NCBI GenBank assembly: GCA_026874595.1
Contig: CM049315.1
Coordinates: forward strand, 38,768,164 to 38,832,163
Length of the DNA: 64,000 nucleotides
Source: Sipunculus nudus
Taxonomy: Eukaryota > Annelida > Sipuncula > Golfingiida > Sipunculidae
Reading direction: 5' to 3'
Made by a program: the position numbers and the translations under genes. Each line of letters starts with the position of its first letter. Position 1 is the first letter of the stretch. This document shows positions 11,726-24,120 of this stretch, one piece after another. The notes beneath the pieces are model-generated. The model was not told where the DNA came from, searched no databases, and saw nothing but the letters and a program-made list of their open reading frames with translations.

Positions 11726-12479
11726 ATTAAGACTATTTTGTATGTTCTTTACAAATTATCATTTATAATGTTGTTTTTAATGCCTTGTTCATTTATATTT
11801 TGCGTAATTCCCACATAATTGTTTATTTCGCAATCCGAGTCAACAGATACTGTATTTCATTTTGATTTCATTGGCTCAACTAACATCATGCACTTCAGTA
11901 TCCTGACCCATGATCCACTTGTTTTTAAAATTGTTTACCAGAACAGTGTTTCTCTGCTGAAGTTATTCTACAATGGGCAGTTAAACTGGAGGAGAAAATC
12001 CCCCACCAAATGGTTATCTGAGATATATGTGTTTTGGCTGATATAATAGTATGAAAAAATTAATACAACTACCAAAATGAAAATGTATATATTTGACTAG
12101 AAGAAAGATTATTAATATTATTATAAAGATTCTCCTCATATCAGTTGACTTTCAGTATTGCTGAGGCAATGCTTTGTTGCCCATTGAGTTAGAATCTTAC
12201 ATTTTACATTCAAATTAAGTAAGTTGTCCTTGAAACCTAAGACCATGACACATAAAAAAATAGATCCTTACGTGCATATTAATGTTGATTTGTGTAATTT
12301 ATTAGGGAATACCTAGTAGCTGTATGTCGATATAGTCATATATGAAATCGTGGTCCAGGAACATACTACAGGTGGTAATTAATGTGTTTTAACGAAAAGT
12401 CATCTGGGATTATCTTGCTAACTAACTTTCATTTAAGATGAGATCCAGTGTTCGGTTTTGGCCCGTTGTCCTTCCGTCC

Positions 12480-14760
12480 AGTGTTCCTTAAGGAAGGTGG
12501 CGCCACCTGTCTGGTGTATGAGAAAACTTTTCAAGATGGATGAACATGCCAAATTTCAGACCTATACCTTGAACCACTGCGGGGATATGAGCAATTTTGA
12601 CCCAAAGCACATGTACAGATGAACGCCACACCAAAACGATTGCAGATGGCGTCACCATTCTTGAGTACAAGATGAAAAAGTCCAAGATCTATGGATATGC
12701 ATAATTTCAGGCCAATAGGTCAAATCACTCCTCAGAAAAGAGCATTAATTTATTTTACGGAAACGGGAAGATAGGTGGCGCCACCTGTCTGGTTTACGAA
12801 AAAAACTTTCCAAGATGGTTGGACATGCCAAATTTCAGACCAATACCTTGAACCAATCCGGAGATATGAGCAAATTTCACCCAAAGCACATGTACAGATG
12901 GACGCCACGAAAAAAACGATTGCAGATGGCACAACTAGTCTTGAGAAAAAGATGGAGGAGTCCAAGATCTATGAATATGCACATTTTCCGGCCAATAGGA
13001 CAAATCACTCCTCAGAAACCACTCCGGGGATATGAGCAATTTTCACCCTAAGCACGTGTACTTTGAATATAAGATGGAGGTATCCAAGATCAATAGACAT
13101 GCACAATTTCAGCCCAATCTGTCCATTAGTTTTAGACTTATAATGCTTACAGTACTGTCAAGTGGCAATGATGAGAATTAAAAGGCCCGAAAACAAGAAA
13201 AAAAGGTGGCGCCACCTGTCTTCCGCAGAAGACAAAGCTATCCAAGATCTTCGGTCAATTTGTTTTTTGGACCAATCCATGCATCCCTTATTGAGATATT
13301 TATGATTCATTATTCAAGGTCAAGGCCGCTCTCATAGGAAAGGCATTGACCCAAATTTAAACATACATCATTTCCATAACCCATGTCTGTTGTTACGGAA
13401 CCTATTATCAACAGATCACGTATGCGTTATGAACATAAAGTTTGTCAAGGACATTAAAAAAAATCAGATTCTGTAACACTATAGGCAGCGTGAAATGTCT
13501 CGGGGACTGAATAAAGAAGTCAGTGGTTTTTTGTTAACAAATAACTATAATTTATTCTTAAAACAACCCTAACATTACAATACACTAAATCAATACAATC
13601 ATACAGTATAACAGCAGTATAACAACAAATCAATACAATCACACAGTAAAATAAACAAAGTACACAGTACCTGGATACCACCACTGCCACAGCGATAAGT
13701 CCTTTAAAATGTATAAGCCGGATGAAAAGTCCACACAAACTCTCCCGGAGAATAACTGTCCATTGTAAAGCTCTTGAAACAATCCAGAAAGTAAACCTGA
13801 GGCAGGCAGCATTAAATTGTATAGAGTTAGTAACAGAAGAATCCCTGAAATTACTGTGGATAATCGGACAGGTCCCACAAACTGACATACGCACTTCTGT
13901 GTCCGCTGGAATATTCTCTCACCTCTCTCTGCTTTACAACACAGCCCCCTATTTGTAACTTCTCGCCCCAAGCCGAGAATTTTCCACTTCTCGAACAGTC
14001 TAAAGGATCTAACATAATACACAGTAAACACACGCTACAGGAATCATCTATAAAAACATCGCTGTTTTTCGACATACCGGGGTCCACACGTGAGCTCGCC
14101 CCGGCTCGACCAGGCGAGAAAGCCCCAAGCTAGCATGAAGAGAGTTCAATCAGTACGGATTAAACCGAGAGTGCAACACGCGGCCAGGCAAGAGTGCTAC
14201 AACACGAGTTACGCCCGTGTCACACAATAAAAAGGGCACCTGTAACACTGTGTATATGCATAATATGAAAGAATTCTGTCCGTTTGGTTTTTGACTTATA
14301 ATGCTCACAGTACTGTTAAGTGGCAATGACAGGGTTAATAAACGGCACGAAAACAAGAAAAGGAAAACAGGTGGCGCCACAAGTTTCCGGTACATGACAC
14401 ACTGTCCAAGATCTTCGGTCAAGTTGATATAGGACCAATCCATGCATACCTTATTGAGATAATCATGATTTTATGTGATTTTCACCATATATGGCAATAT
14501 TCAAGGTCAAGGCTACTCTCAAAGGAAAGGTCATGACCCCAATTTAAATATACATCATCCCATAACCCATGTCTATGTATATGCATAATATAAAAGAATT
14601 CTGTTGAGTGGCAATGATGGGTGTATTAAACGCCACGAAAACAAGAAAAGGATAACAGGTGGCAACACTATCCAAGATCTTCGGTTAAGTTGATTTTTAG
14701 ATCAATCCATGCATGATTTCTTGAGATATTAAATAATTTGTGTGATTTTCTCATTTTTTG
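12480..14760. repeat. Degenerate direct repeats with GGTGGCGCCACC core, in element B
   Basis: Related blocks start near 12495, 12773, 13110, 14270 and 14590. They share a GGTGGCGCCAC palindrome, AAACAAGAAAA, CCAAGATCTTCGG and CCAATCCATGCAT. Spacing varies from about 280 to 320 bp, with an extra unrelated stretch at roughly 13440-14250. Minus-strand ORFs in that stretch resemble no family I know and are broken by repeats, so I do not call genes. Confidence 0.6.
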
Positions 14761-15540
14761 AGTTATCGCGTCCAAACAAAATCCCCCTCGGCGGCGGCGC
14801 GACCGTGCTTAAACCATAGTATCCCGACTTTGTCTGGGGATACAAATAATTGTCCCATGACCTAGTTTCACAAGTAAAACAAAGTTACATTTAGCCTGTG
14901 TGATAAAGAATGAAAATGTTAAACATCTGGCCCTGAATTTTTATGAGACCTTGATTTACACCATCGATACAAAATGTAACATTCTACAATGTTTGGTATC
15001 AATATCATAACCACATCTCATGATCTGATTAAAATTATATACACTTTTCTCCTAAGCTACCTCCATTGTTGTATTTATTTCTCCATGACCTCACATGAAT
15101 GGTCATATGAAAAGATGTCTGTCTGTCTGTATGACCAATTCTTTTACAGCATACCGTTATGCTCATAAGAGACGGTCGGTCGTGCCCCTCGATCTTAATG
15201 CTGGTAACTGAATGGTCAGCTACTGTAAGTGTGGCTGGCCATGAAACAAGAAACATGCTGACGTGTCAGCTATCCACTATAGAACTCCTGGACAATAATT
15301 ATTATCTTAGCAATATATATTTAAACAAACCTGCGATGTACATCAAGATAATTTTGCTGTGTATTTTGACTTTATAAATATATATATATATATTAAATAG
15401 TGACAGGAATTCCCCCACTGGATGTATATAGTATTGTTCCAGACCTATGTTTACAACTTAAAGGTGAGATGGAGCCATATGCGCCTGTGCATTGACGGAC
15501 CAAATTCACATAATACCTCGTTTCCACCACTTATAAACTC

Positions 15541-15780
15541 GTGTGTAATAAGCTGTGCGCACAAAATAATAAGTCGTGCGCACAAAATAATAAGTCGTGC
15601 GCACAAAATGATAAGTCGAGCGCACGAAATAATAAGTCATGCGCACAAAATAATAAGTTGTGCGCACGAAATAATAAGTCGTGCGCACAAAATGTTAAGT
15701 TGTGCGCAAGAAATAATAAGTCATGCGCACAAATATTAAGATGTGCGCACAAAATAATAAGTCGTGCGCACGAGATAAAT
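15541..15780. repeat. Right GTGCGCAC array of element B (inverted)
   Basis: About twelve units of roughly 20 bp, AATAATAAGTCGTGCGCACA and variants, the inverse of the array at 10940-11166. It leads through a TTTTTTTAATCATGTCCCTA block to the right end of B. Confidence 0.9.
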
Positions 15781-16185
15781 ATTTTTTTAATCATGTCCCT
15801 AACGGGGCTCCGTAAGATCTCGAGATGTTATCTCGAGATCACGAGATAAATATTTTTTTTTCTGTGTCCTAAATCCGCCACCGTACTTCCGCGATTATAC
15901 TCTGAAACCTAAATACTATATACCACTAAAACGGATGAGGAACCGAATGCCTATTATGAGATTTAGACTACACAAAAAAAACATTTATATTTTGTTGGCT
16001 ATATAACATTTATATGTTGTTTCTTCTGAGTCTTTTAGCCAAGTGACATTAGCTTCTGGTTAGTAGCCTCACTTTGACAATTTGTTAGAATATTTATGTT
16101 TCTTTTACATGTACATGGGAAATGTATAAAAATGTCCAGTTATCAAGGCTTTAACTTGTTGAATTCATGTTGCAGTTGGTCCTAT

Positions 16186-17171
16186 CTGAATATAAATGGA
16201 GTTTGATGTTTTTAAATAAGAACTGCAAATTCCGGGCTTATAATTGAAAGTCTACTGTTGATAGACTCTTAACGCAGTGGATATACAGTGCGGTAGTTTA
16301 TATCTCCTTCGCTGTATCCGCTGCTTTGTAAAGCAAGATTATCCAGGTTTCCCCGCTAGGACTGGCACAGGTCAATGGACAAAGAGAGCGTGATATCGAA
16401 TTGATATCCAATTTCGATTTTCAAACTCCCAACACAGTGCTGTTTTCCCCATTTTGGATTAAATAATTTCCTAGTCAGTCGACATGACTAACAGTCTTAA
16501 CTGTAACTGTCACGTGACTCCTATTTATTTATTTTATTTTTGTTCTGCTTTTTGTGATCTCCCTTGCTGGGGATGTCCCCGGCAGATACTTTGCATCGCA
16601 CCTTCAATGCTCACTTCAGTTTAACGGTGTAATAATTCACTATAGTCATTTTCTGTAGGTTCGCTGTATAATGGTCTGCTTCTCTACTTTACCCCCTCAT
16701 ATCCAACAATAATTTGATATATTACACTAGCCAAGGGATTTGTAACCGTGTTGTTCTGCTGTCAGTTCAGGCACATTCGTATATGCGGGTGATGATGTTT
16801 GCAGGTGGCATACCTGCAGTTTATGAAACTGTCAGTCTGTTTATTATTATACCTTTTTGTCATAATAAAATGACATTTTATCATCTACTCTGTGTTGATC
16901 GTGTTTTGCCGCATGTATAAATGGAGTCAGATGCCTTAAATTAAGGAGCTGCTAATTCCGGGCTTGTAATTGGGCGTCTACAGTTGATAGACTCTTAACG
17001 CAGCGGTTAAACAGTGCAGTAGTGTTATGTCTCCTTCACTGTACCCGCTGCTGTGTATAGCAATTTTAAGATTATATAGGTTTCGCCGCCAGGACTGGCA
17101 TAGGTCACTGTTATACGTAAAAAGGAGAGCGTGACATCGAATTCGATTTTCAAACTCCCAACACAGCCCTG
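16186..17171. repeat. Local direct duplication (16186-16442 and 16915-17171)
   Basis: Two copies of a segment of about 255 bp, recognised by ATAAATGGAGT, ATTCCGGGCTT, AGACTCTTAACGCAG and CAAACTCCCAACACAG, are separated by about 470 bp. Unit 2 has one copy only (about 39050-39310), so this is a duplication or insertion private to unit 1. No gene was seen in it. Confidence 0.7.
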
Positions 17172-17574
17172 TCATTGATTGGGTGCACAATGCGATACCA
17201 CGCTCTCATCGGTCTGATTACAATTCTAGGAGACATATAGTTATATGTTAATTAAATGACTAATTGATTAAATTTCCATTCATAATGTTTTAGTAAATCA
17301 ATATGCTTGCATCATCGACTGCCGTCCCGAGTAGATCAATGTTTCCTCTGTATTGGAAATAGGACCTGTTAAGTAAATACATTGTATCTATTATATCTAC
17401 AGCTTGTCTTTAGTTAGACGCTGAGCCGTATACATGGCCATGTAGGTGAAATTGTTCTGATATTGCTGTCCAGCTCCTGCATCAATCTTTCTTGCCACAG
17501 AGGAGCAATCTTTTTAAGGTTTTAAGACCCCCCCCCCCCCCTTCATTTCCAGTCCTGGGGACCTTTTTAGCTTA

Positions 17575-18200
17575 GCTAACTGAAGGTCAACTGAGGTATA
17601 GGAGTGGCGCTTTGTCCGTCGGGGCGTCCGGCATCCGGGCGTCAGTTAGCAAAGCACAAATCGTAACCACTGGACCCAGAAATGTTTTAGTAAATATCCA
17701 GGAAGGTCAATATAAAATCTCCTTGGAAATCTCAACTAAGGTCAATGCGACCTATATTCTTGCAGCTATGGGCTTGTAAGTCCCCCCCCCTCGCCAGAAT
17801 AAAAAAAAAAATTGATACAAAACTTCCAGTATCTTAATAATTATAATGCATGGATTGCCAAAAATATTTCCTTGAATATTGACCATGACTAATTTTGTCA
17901 TATCTGGAAAATGGTGGCGCTATTTTGCTATTTTTGAGACCGTCATATGACAGCAATCATGCCATGTGTTCAGCTGCGAATTCACCTGGTGTCCTGAAAC
18001 CAGGTAAGTTTTATGAACATGACTAGTTCCTTATGGTGCCACCGTTTTTTTTTCTCACATCAAATCACAGCAATGTCAGTATTTAGACGTGATGTTATCT
18101 AGTGATGCATTTAATTAGTTTCTTCAGCTCCTGAAGACTGGTGGCACCACATATTTTTAGCTAACCTGTGAGCTTATGCGAAGGTGTGGGATCGTTCATC
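17575..18200. repeat. Interspersed repeat with GTCCGTCGGGGCGTCCG, unit 1
   Basis: A low-complexity segment begins with GAGGTATAGGAGTGGCG and GTCCGTCGGGGCGTCCG and is shared with 39720-40340 in unit 2. Its style (short GTCC repeats, GAAGGTCA motifs) is common in bivalve non-coding repeats. The family is unnamed here, and no ORF is supported. Confidence 0.35.
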
Positions 18201-19189
18201 GTTCGTTGTCAATCGTACGGTCAACAATAATCTAAATAGGAAAGGTTATAGTATATATCATGCAATTTGATCTGGGGCAGATAAGATTTATATAATTAAT
18301 CATTTCTTGTGTTGTGTGCATCCATGAACGAATTTTAGCAGTGATAGTTGTGTTATTAGTTCTTGTTGAAATTGTTTAGTACTTGCATTGTTTATGTACA
18401 AGGTTCACATGTACTTGAAAAGTAATGGTCGAGCATTGAAGCATTATACCCGGTGTATATCCCATTGCACAGGTTTGCATTAGGGCTGTTGGCCTTGTTT
18501 TTATTTTTTACTCGCCCGTTTTGCCTTTATCTTGACGCTACCAAATTACAGTGGTACTCTCAGATTCTTAATGTAATTTCATCTGGTGCCCTGAAACCTT
18601 GTGTGGTTACCAGTCTTTAACTTTCAAGTAAGCTGGATCAATTGTTCTTGAACCTGGTATTAGCTGCTTAGGACTGGTTGCATTCTTGGGAAACAGTCTA
18701 TGTGTATCTGTATGTTCTCCATCACAGGTCTGACTTTTCTGATGTATGAAAACTCCAAACCAGAAGAATATGAAGAAGAAACCCAGAAGAAACACCGCTT
18801 TGAAACTTGTACAAGGTTGATTTGTTTAGCTGCATACCAGGTGGTGTGTGCACTTTGTTTATGCTTTGTACCACTGATCACACCTGATGCAAGCTGATTT
18901 ATATGGCAGTAACCTAATGGTTTTCAGGGTGAAATAAACGGTAGTTGTGGGAAAGGTTCCCAAAATGGTTGCATATCTGGATAACTTTACATTTGCATAC
19001 CGCTACAAACTTTCTGTTATGGGACAGACACGTGATTCGCTCATTTCAGAAATGCTGGTACATGCAGCAGGCCAGATTTTGTCGGAACTGATGGATGAAT
19101 TACAAATTGAAATTTGATGTGCATCTTGTACTGACACATGAGACTTGTGGTATATCTATATATATGTCTGACTTTTACAGATATTGTAT

Positions 19190-19890
19190 ATGTATTTTTG
19201 AGAAAGAAAGCTTGCAGCCACATCCTAATTTAATTGGTAAACTAAGCCTACAAATTGTACAGGAAAACACCACTCCACTTGAACGTTTTATTCAGGTTTG
19301 GCAGGTTCTCTGAACTGGAAAACTTAGTTGCTGCAAAGATTTGGGATGCATGACTGCCCTTGCTTTTATGTGATTAAGCAGATGACAACACCCTAACCTG
19401 TACTGCTAATACTGTGCAGGAGATTAAGATTATTTTGGAGCATGAAACAGAAGTTGATATCAATAGGTTTGCACACAACATGATAGACCCTGACAAATTA
19501 CAGGTAAAGTTGCTCTGTAAACCTAGTAAACTTGTAAGTTTCAGTGTAAATATAAAAGGAAATGTTCTCAGGGTTGAACCAAGTGTTAAACCGTTTGGTG
19601 TGAATAAAGAACAGCATATAAATTGTAGATTACATACAGGTTCTCACAGTGTTCAAAAGCTGCAAGTCTGAGCTCTGACAAATCATCTCTTGGACTCAGA
19701 TTAAAAATTAACAATACTTCTTTAATATAACCTTAAAATTTTAGTTTTTGCCCTATTGATTCGATATTTTGCAGCTAAATTGTTGAAACAATTCCCAGTG
19801 GATTTTGAAAGTGCTAAAGATTTTACAGTCTTCAGAAAACATATTTCAACTTGGAGTGGCTTTAAATGTAATTGTGGTATGTGCAAGTAA
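19190..19890 (+). pseudogene. LINE reverse-transcriptase C-terminal relic, unit 1
   Basis: In frame, ADDNTLTC (19378 onward) corresponds to the catalytic (Y/F)xDD box of a non-LTR reverse transcriptase. EIKIILEHE, NMIDPDKLQVKL and EPSVKPFGVN follow, the usual sequence after that box (thumb side, PDKxQxMLF and VKxLGV motifs). The Y before ADD is lost and the upstream part is frame-shifted. The C-terminal tail CNCGMCK followed by TAA at 19888-19890 is the usual end of such molluscan LINE ORFs. The preceding segment (18960-19320) is collinear between units but I do not recognise it. This is an old, non-functional fragment. Confidence 0.7.
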
Positions 19891-20805
19891 ACTTTTATAT
19901 AATAGCTTTCTGATATTTAAACATGGAGCTCAGGATTAAATCTTCTTAGTCTTTCTTAACCATCCAGGCTTTTATGTTTTTTACCGTATATGTGTGATAA
20001 TACCATTTTATAATTTATTACGAATAATCTCTGCGTGCATGAGGATGCAGTAGATATCATCATTTTTTGTTTCATCTTTTGTGTTTACCCAGTCAGTAAT
20101 AATAGCCTTTGGCTAATGTTGTACGATACTTTTATAAAAAAAATATTACTTTAAATAAAAATTTGTATAATTTATGCCTTTTAGAGAATAAAATTGTTGA
20201 AGATTTTTTTTATTATATTAGTATGTTGCTATAGTAATGATACACCTTGGACATTAGGCAACTGCTTGCATGCTTTTAAATAAAACTAAATATTTAGATT
20301 TTGCAATATCAAGAGAAAGTTTTATTTTTTTCAGAATTTTTTAAAATTATTTTCATTTTACTCTGGTTCTCAGTGGAAAATGGCAGATATCCCTCAAACT
20401 GGCACTGGCCACTGTCACTATGACATATATTTTAGTGTATTGAGTTTTTGTTAGGCCGAAGTTCCCAGAAATATATGGTTGCCATGCTGATTTTTGTGTG
20501 AGTTTTTGTTACAATACCCAGGATTCAGTTTTTTGTAATAAAATAGGTGAGTGAGGGTTAAATAAATATGTAAATTGGAATGTATTTGTATTAAGTGCTT
20601 TTATCACACTGTCATTTATGGTTAAATATCGCTATCATACTAATATTACTATGAGCAGTTCGTGAGCCTGCATGTGGTGATGTTAAAGTAAACGAGATAT
20701 GGCCGTAATATAAGCTTTCAACTGTAGCGCCGTCAAAGTTCTCTGAAAAAAAAAAACTTATTTACAGTTCTCGGCCGTAGCCTGAGCAAAGTCTCAGGTC
20801 GATTC

Positions 20806-21136
20806 GGACTAAAACCCAGGTGCCACATGTCACATGCAAAGTCGGATGCCCCGCCGGATGCCGCTGGGGTGGTCGAATGCCACAGACTCTGTTTAAAACG
20901 CCGGACGTTGAACGTTGATTTGACATTTCGCCATATTTTTATAATTATTACTCATCATATTCCAATAAAATTTCACATGTCTATTGTTCGTAAATGAAAT
21001 GCAAGTATTTCCACTTATGGTGAGTTCTATTAAAACAAGGTGCTCAGAAATACAGCTGGTTAATAAATGCCCAAGCAAGTCACATCCTAGGTTGAAATTA
21101 TCTCGATTTATTTAACCATCACCGATTTTGTAATCC

Positions 21137-21183
<47 letters not shown>

Positions 21184-21713
21184 GATTGCTTCTTTAAGGT
21201 TTTTATAGTCATACACTTAAGTACACCAGTTTACAATGTTTCTTCATATAATATGCATCTATGCACTAACACTCCAGCAAAAATTAATAAACAAAAATAT
21301 TTCATCAAGATTTCCAAATAAAAACAGGTAAATGAAAATCCATTGACAAATTCCCAAACAAATTCTGAGAAAAAGTTATTTGAACCGTTTCCGAAAGTGT
21401 CTAAAAATGTATATATCCGTCCAAAAGGTCAACACCGTTAGTATAAATTGTGTATCCAATCTTCACGATTATTAAAAGAAAGATATGATGTTTTGTTCTT
21501 GCTGTGAAATATAGTACCATTGTGAATGTGACAGAATTGATCCAACCAATTTAATAGATTTTTCATGGTTTGCGTAAATGCAACATTTAAAATATTAGAG
21601 GGATATATTGTATAAAATTAATGTTTTTTTTATATTGACTATATTCATCTTTACGTGTTTGTATGAATATTCTACAATTTTTTTTATATATATAAAAGTA
21701 ATATATATAGTAC

Positions 21714-21749
<36 letters not shown>

Positions 21750-22247
21750 TTATTTATTTATTTATTGCTTGTACATATGTTTATGTGTTAGTGAATGCAT
21801 CAGGTTCATTTTTAGTGCTTCAACTTTTAATAATTTTTCTTTTTTTTTAATACCTGTATATAATTTTGATTGATATTTGTGATATAAAATGAAACTATTT
21901 CCTTTTTTATTTTTGTTCCATATTCTGTGGATAAGTTACATTAAAAAATATTGCACAACTTTTAAATATTTAGTATGTTTTGTTTGTCTGTTTGTTTGTT
22001 TTTTTTTTTTTTTCTACATGTTTTATTGATAAATTATTGTGTGTCCAAGATGTCAAGTAATGTTTAAAAAAACCTCCATAATACTAGAAATCCCTGAGAT
22101 AAGCTATTTAAGGAATACTGATCATGTATTTTATCACATCATACATTTAATAGCCGTCGGCAACCGATGTCTCAACCCTCAATATCCGGTTTCCAACATC
22201 CGGGTTTTGGTCCACGCATTTGACATGTGACATCCGGGGTTTAGTCC
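20806..22247. mobile_element. Candidate inverted-repeat element, unit 1
   Basis: The segment at 20806-20837 (starting GGACTAAAACCC, ending CACATGTCACATGC) is the inverse of 22216-22247 with about five differences. The interior of about 1.4 kb is AT-rich, with (AT)n tracts at 21139-21180 and 21716-21744 and a TTTA run. I recognise no ORF and no clear target duplication. The same pair of ends is at 48880 and 50376 in unit 2. Confidence 0.45.
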
Positions 22248-22639
22248 GTACCGCGTCCCGGGGGGGGGGGGGGGGGGGAGGGTGAAAATGTTTTTCACAG
22301 AGTAACCTGATCGGGGAGGGTGTGGGATAGGGCTTTCTCTCCCACAGTGTGGAAATTTAATAAGATACGTGCTATAAATTGACTTTTCTGTGGTTATATT
22401 TCTTTAAATAAATTAAATAAGCTCTAATCACAGAAATTTAATTTTAAGCTCAGCTGACTGTAAGTTATTGACTAGTTGCGACAGTTCCCGAAAAGTGGTT
22501 CTATTTTTTTACTATAAAATGACAACCATGTCAGTTTCTCAGCTGCGATTCCATCTAGTGTCCCAAAACCTGGTGTGTTTATTGATCATAAGTCGATGCC
22601 CTATAAAAATCATCTTGCCTGTCTGTTCGTCTGTCTGTC

Positions 22640-23450
22640 CATCCGTCCATTAAAACAATTTTTTTGTCCAGATGATAACTTCAGTTTGTTTTGACATATG
22701 GATTTCAAACACGACTTATATATGGCCAACCACTCAAGAAAGAACCTGTATGCTTTTTTGGCCAAGTTCACAAGACTCACTTTATACACAGCTTTTCATC
22801 CCAAACTTTCCATCTAGCACATTTAGCTGACTTACCAGTATGGGGAAGGTTCTTTTCGATTTTGGGGTCACATAGCAAAAGGTCAGGATCACAGAGGCCA
22901 TCTGTTCACAAATTTGTTTCTAGATGATAACTCTAGTTTAGTTTGATATATTGGTTTCAAACTTAAATTTTATATGGCTTACAACTAAAGTAAGAAGCCT
23001 GTCGATTTTAGGGTCATAGGGTCAAAGGTCAAGATCACAGGTCCCATCCATTCGCAAACTAGTTCAGGGATGATAATTCTGCTTTGGATAGACAGAATGG
23101 CTTAAAACTTGATTTATTAATGATCCATCACTTAAGTAAGAACATTTTTTTTTTATTTTCAGGGTCCGGAGGTCAAAGGTGAAGGTCACAGGGGCCACAG
23201 CTTTAAAATGATTGTGGATGCACTGTAAATCAAACCTTTCATCCCAAACTTTCCATCTTTCACTAATGGCTTACTTGCCCAAAGTGGAAAAAAATATGTA
23301 GATTTTGAGGTTACCTGGTCAAAGGTCAAGGTCACTGGACCTATTTTGTTTAAAATGATTGTTACAATAATCTAAATGCTGCAAGTTCAAGGATAATAAG
23401 TTCTCAGATTTGTTGGTCACAAGGTCATTGGTTAGGATCACAGGACCGTC
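22640..23450. repeat. Degenerate tandem repeat with AGGTCA half-sites, unit 1
   Basis: Diverged units of about 150-200 bp begin with variants of GATGATAACTTCAGTTT and contain GGTCAAAGGTCA. Clear direct repeats of the nuclear-receptor half-site are at 23019-23031, 23170-23188 and 23317-23334. The block is shared with 50770-51600 in unit 2. Confidence 0.6.
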
Positions 23451-23499
23451 ATTCTGAAAAAAATTCTTTTAAAATATCCCTATAGATATTCAGCTGAGC

Positions 23500-24100
23500 G
23501 TCAAGACCCCTGGGTCCTTAGTTTTTAGAGACGTTATAAGCCTCCGGGGTTCGACCCCTCCCCCCCCCCCCCCTGAATCCACGATATGCCCCTATGTCAG
23601 TTGGTTCTGTTACTGACAATTAATGGTAGGTAACGAACTCAGTTCTAATCGGAACAAAATCCTTTCTCCATCAAGCATTTGGGCTTCTAAATACACCAGA
23701 AGCGTATGAATAAACGTAGTTAAGAGGGTAGTGTAGTCCGTTGAAATATTGGATAAGAATTGTTTCAAATCAAATTACATGAACATGGATGATCTTGTGA
23801 TTGACCTCACGGAATAGGTAAAACTTTGTAAGCATGAGCATGCGCAGTGTAAACTGGTTATGGTTCCTCGGACTGTGAAAAATGCTAATTTTGAAGTATG
23901 AGACTTGGCAAGTGTCCATGACATCATTATTTTGATATTTCACCCCATTCTGTCACATGGTCTTCTCATTCTATTTTTGACCATTTTTCCCGATTGGCAG
24001 TTGGCAATACCTGTGCAGTTCCGGTGTATTAACATGACTTGTACTTGATGTGTACCTGAACGATAAGGTCATCCTCGCTGCTCTCAAAACCAAAGATTAC
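23500..24100. other. TRIM upstream region, no gene seen
   Basis: After a poly-C run (near 23560-23573), the sequence from about 23655 is conserved in all visible units (51735 onward and 62860 onward). That includes the GAGCATGCGCAGTG segment near 23835. It may contain distal promoter sequence of the TRIM genes; no coding signal was found. Confidence 0.4.
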
Positions 24101-24120
24101 TTTTTTGGGACTGTGGTAGT

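Larger units (their letters stand above)
10900..15814. mobile_element. Foldback-like element B nested in the right arm of element A
   Basis: The left end TACGAAGCCCCGTTAGGGAC and right-end inverse TACGGAGCCCCGTTAGGGAC differ at one base. The exact 6-bp repeat AGATCT lies on both sides (10894-10899 and 15815-15820). Removing B and one AGATCT restores a continuous right arm of A that mirrors its left arm. Each arm holds an array of units of about 20 bp with the palindrome GTGCGCAC. The loop of about 4.4 kb carries an (AT)n tract, a possible LINE endonuclease remnant and degenerate repeats with a GGTGGCGCCACC core. No transposase is recognisable. Confidence 0.85.
9061..15885. mobile_element. Foldback-like element A, unit 1 only, interrupted by element B
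   Basis: The ends TACGGTGGC...GCCACCGTA are inverted and near-identical for about 70 bp, then continue into each other's inverse once B is discounted. Flanks are CTTCGG (9055-9060) and CTTCCG (15886-15891), a 6-bp duplication with one change. The unit 2 empty site (near 38466) reads CTTTGG running straight into CGATTATTC. Without B and one AGATCT the element would be about 1.9 kb. Each arm contains CTCGAGAT-type palindromes, a conserved TAGAATTTCGC block and an array of about 19-bp A-rich units, enclosing about 1.2 kb of unrecognised sequence (9430-10660). No transposase is visible, so it is presumably non-autonomous. Confidence 0.85.

Noticed and set aside
13639-14031. Minus-strand 130-codon ORF and overlapping frames
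   Set aside because: No recognisable domain; it lies between degenerate GGTGGCGCCACC repeats, overlaps other ORFs of similar length, and has no counterpart in other units.
18960-19180. Frame with LDNFTFAYRY...AAGQILSELMDELQIEI, also at 41048-41275
   Set aside because: Shared by units 1 and 2 but not recognised as any protein; it adjoins the LINE relic and is broken in unit 1, so no gene is called.
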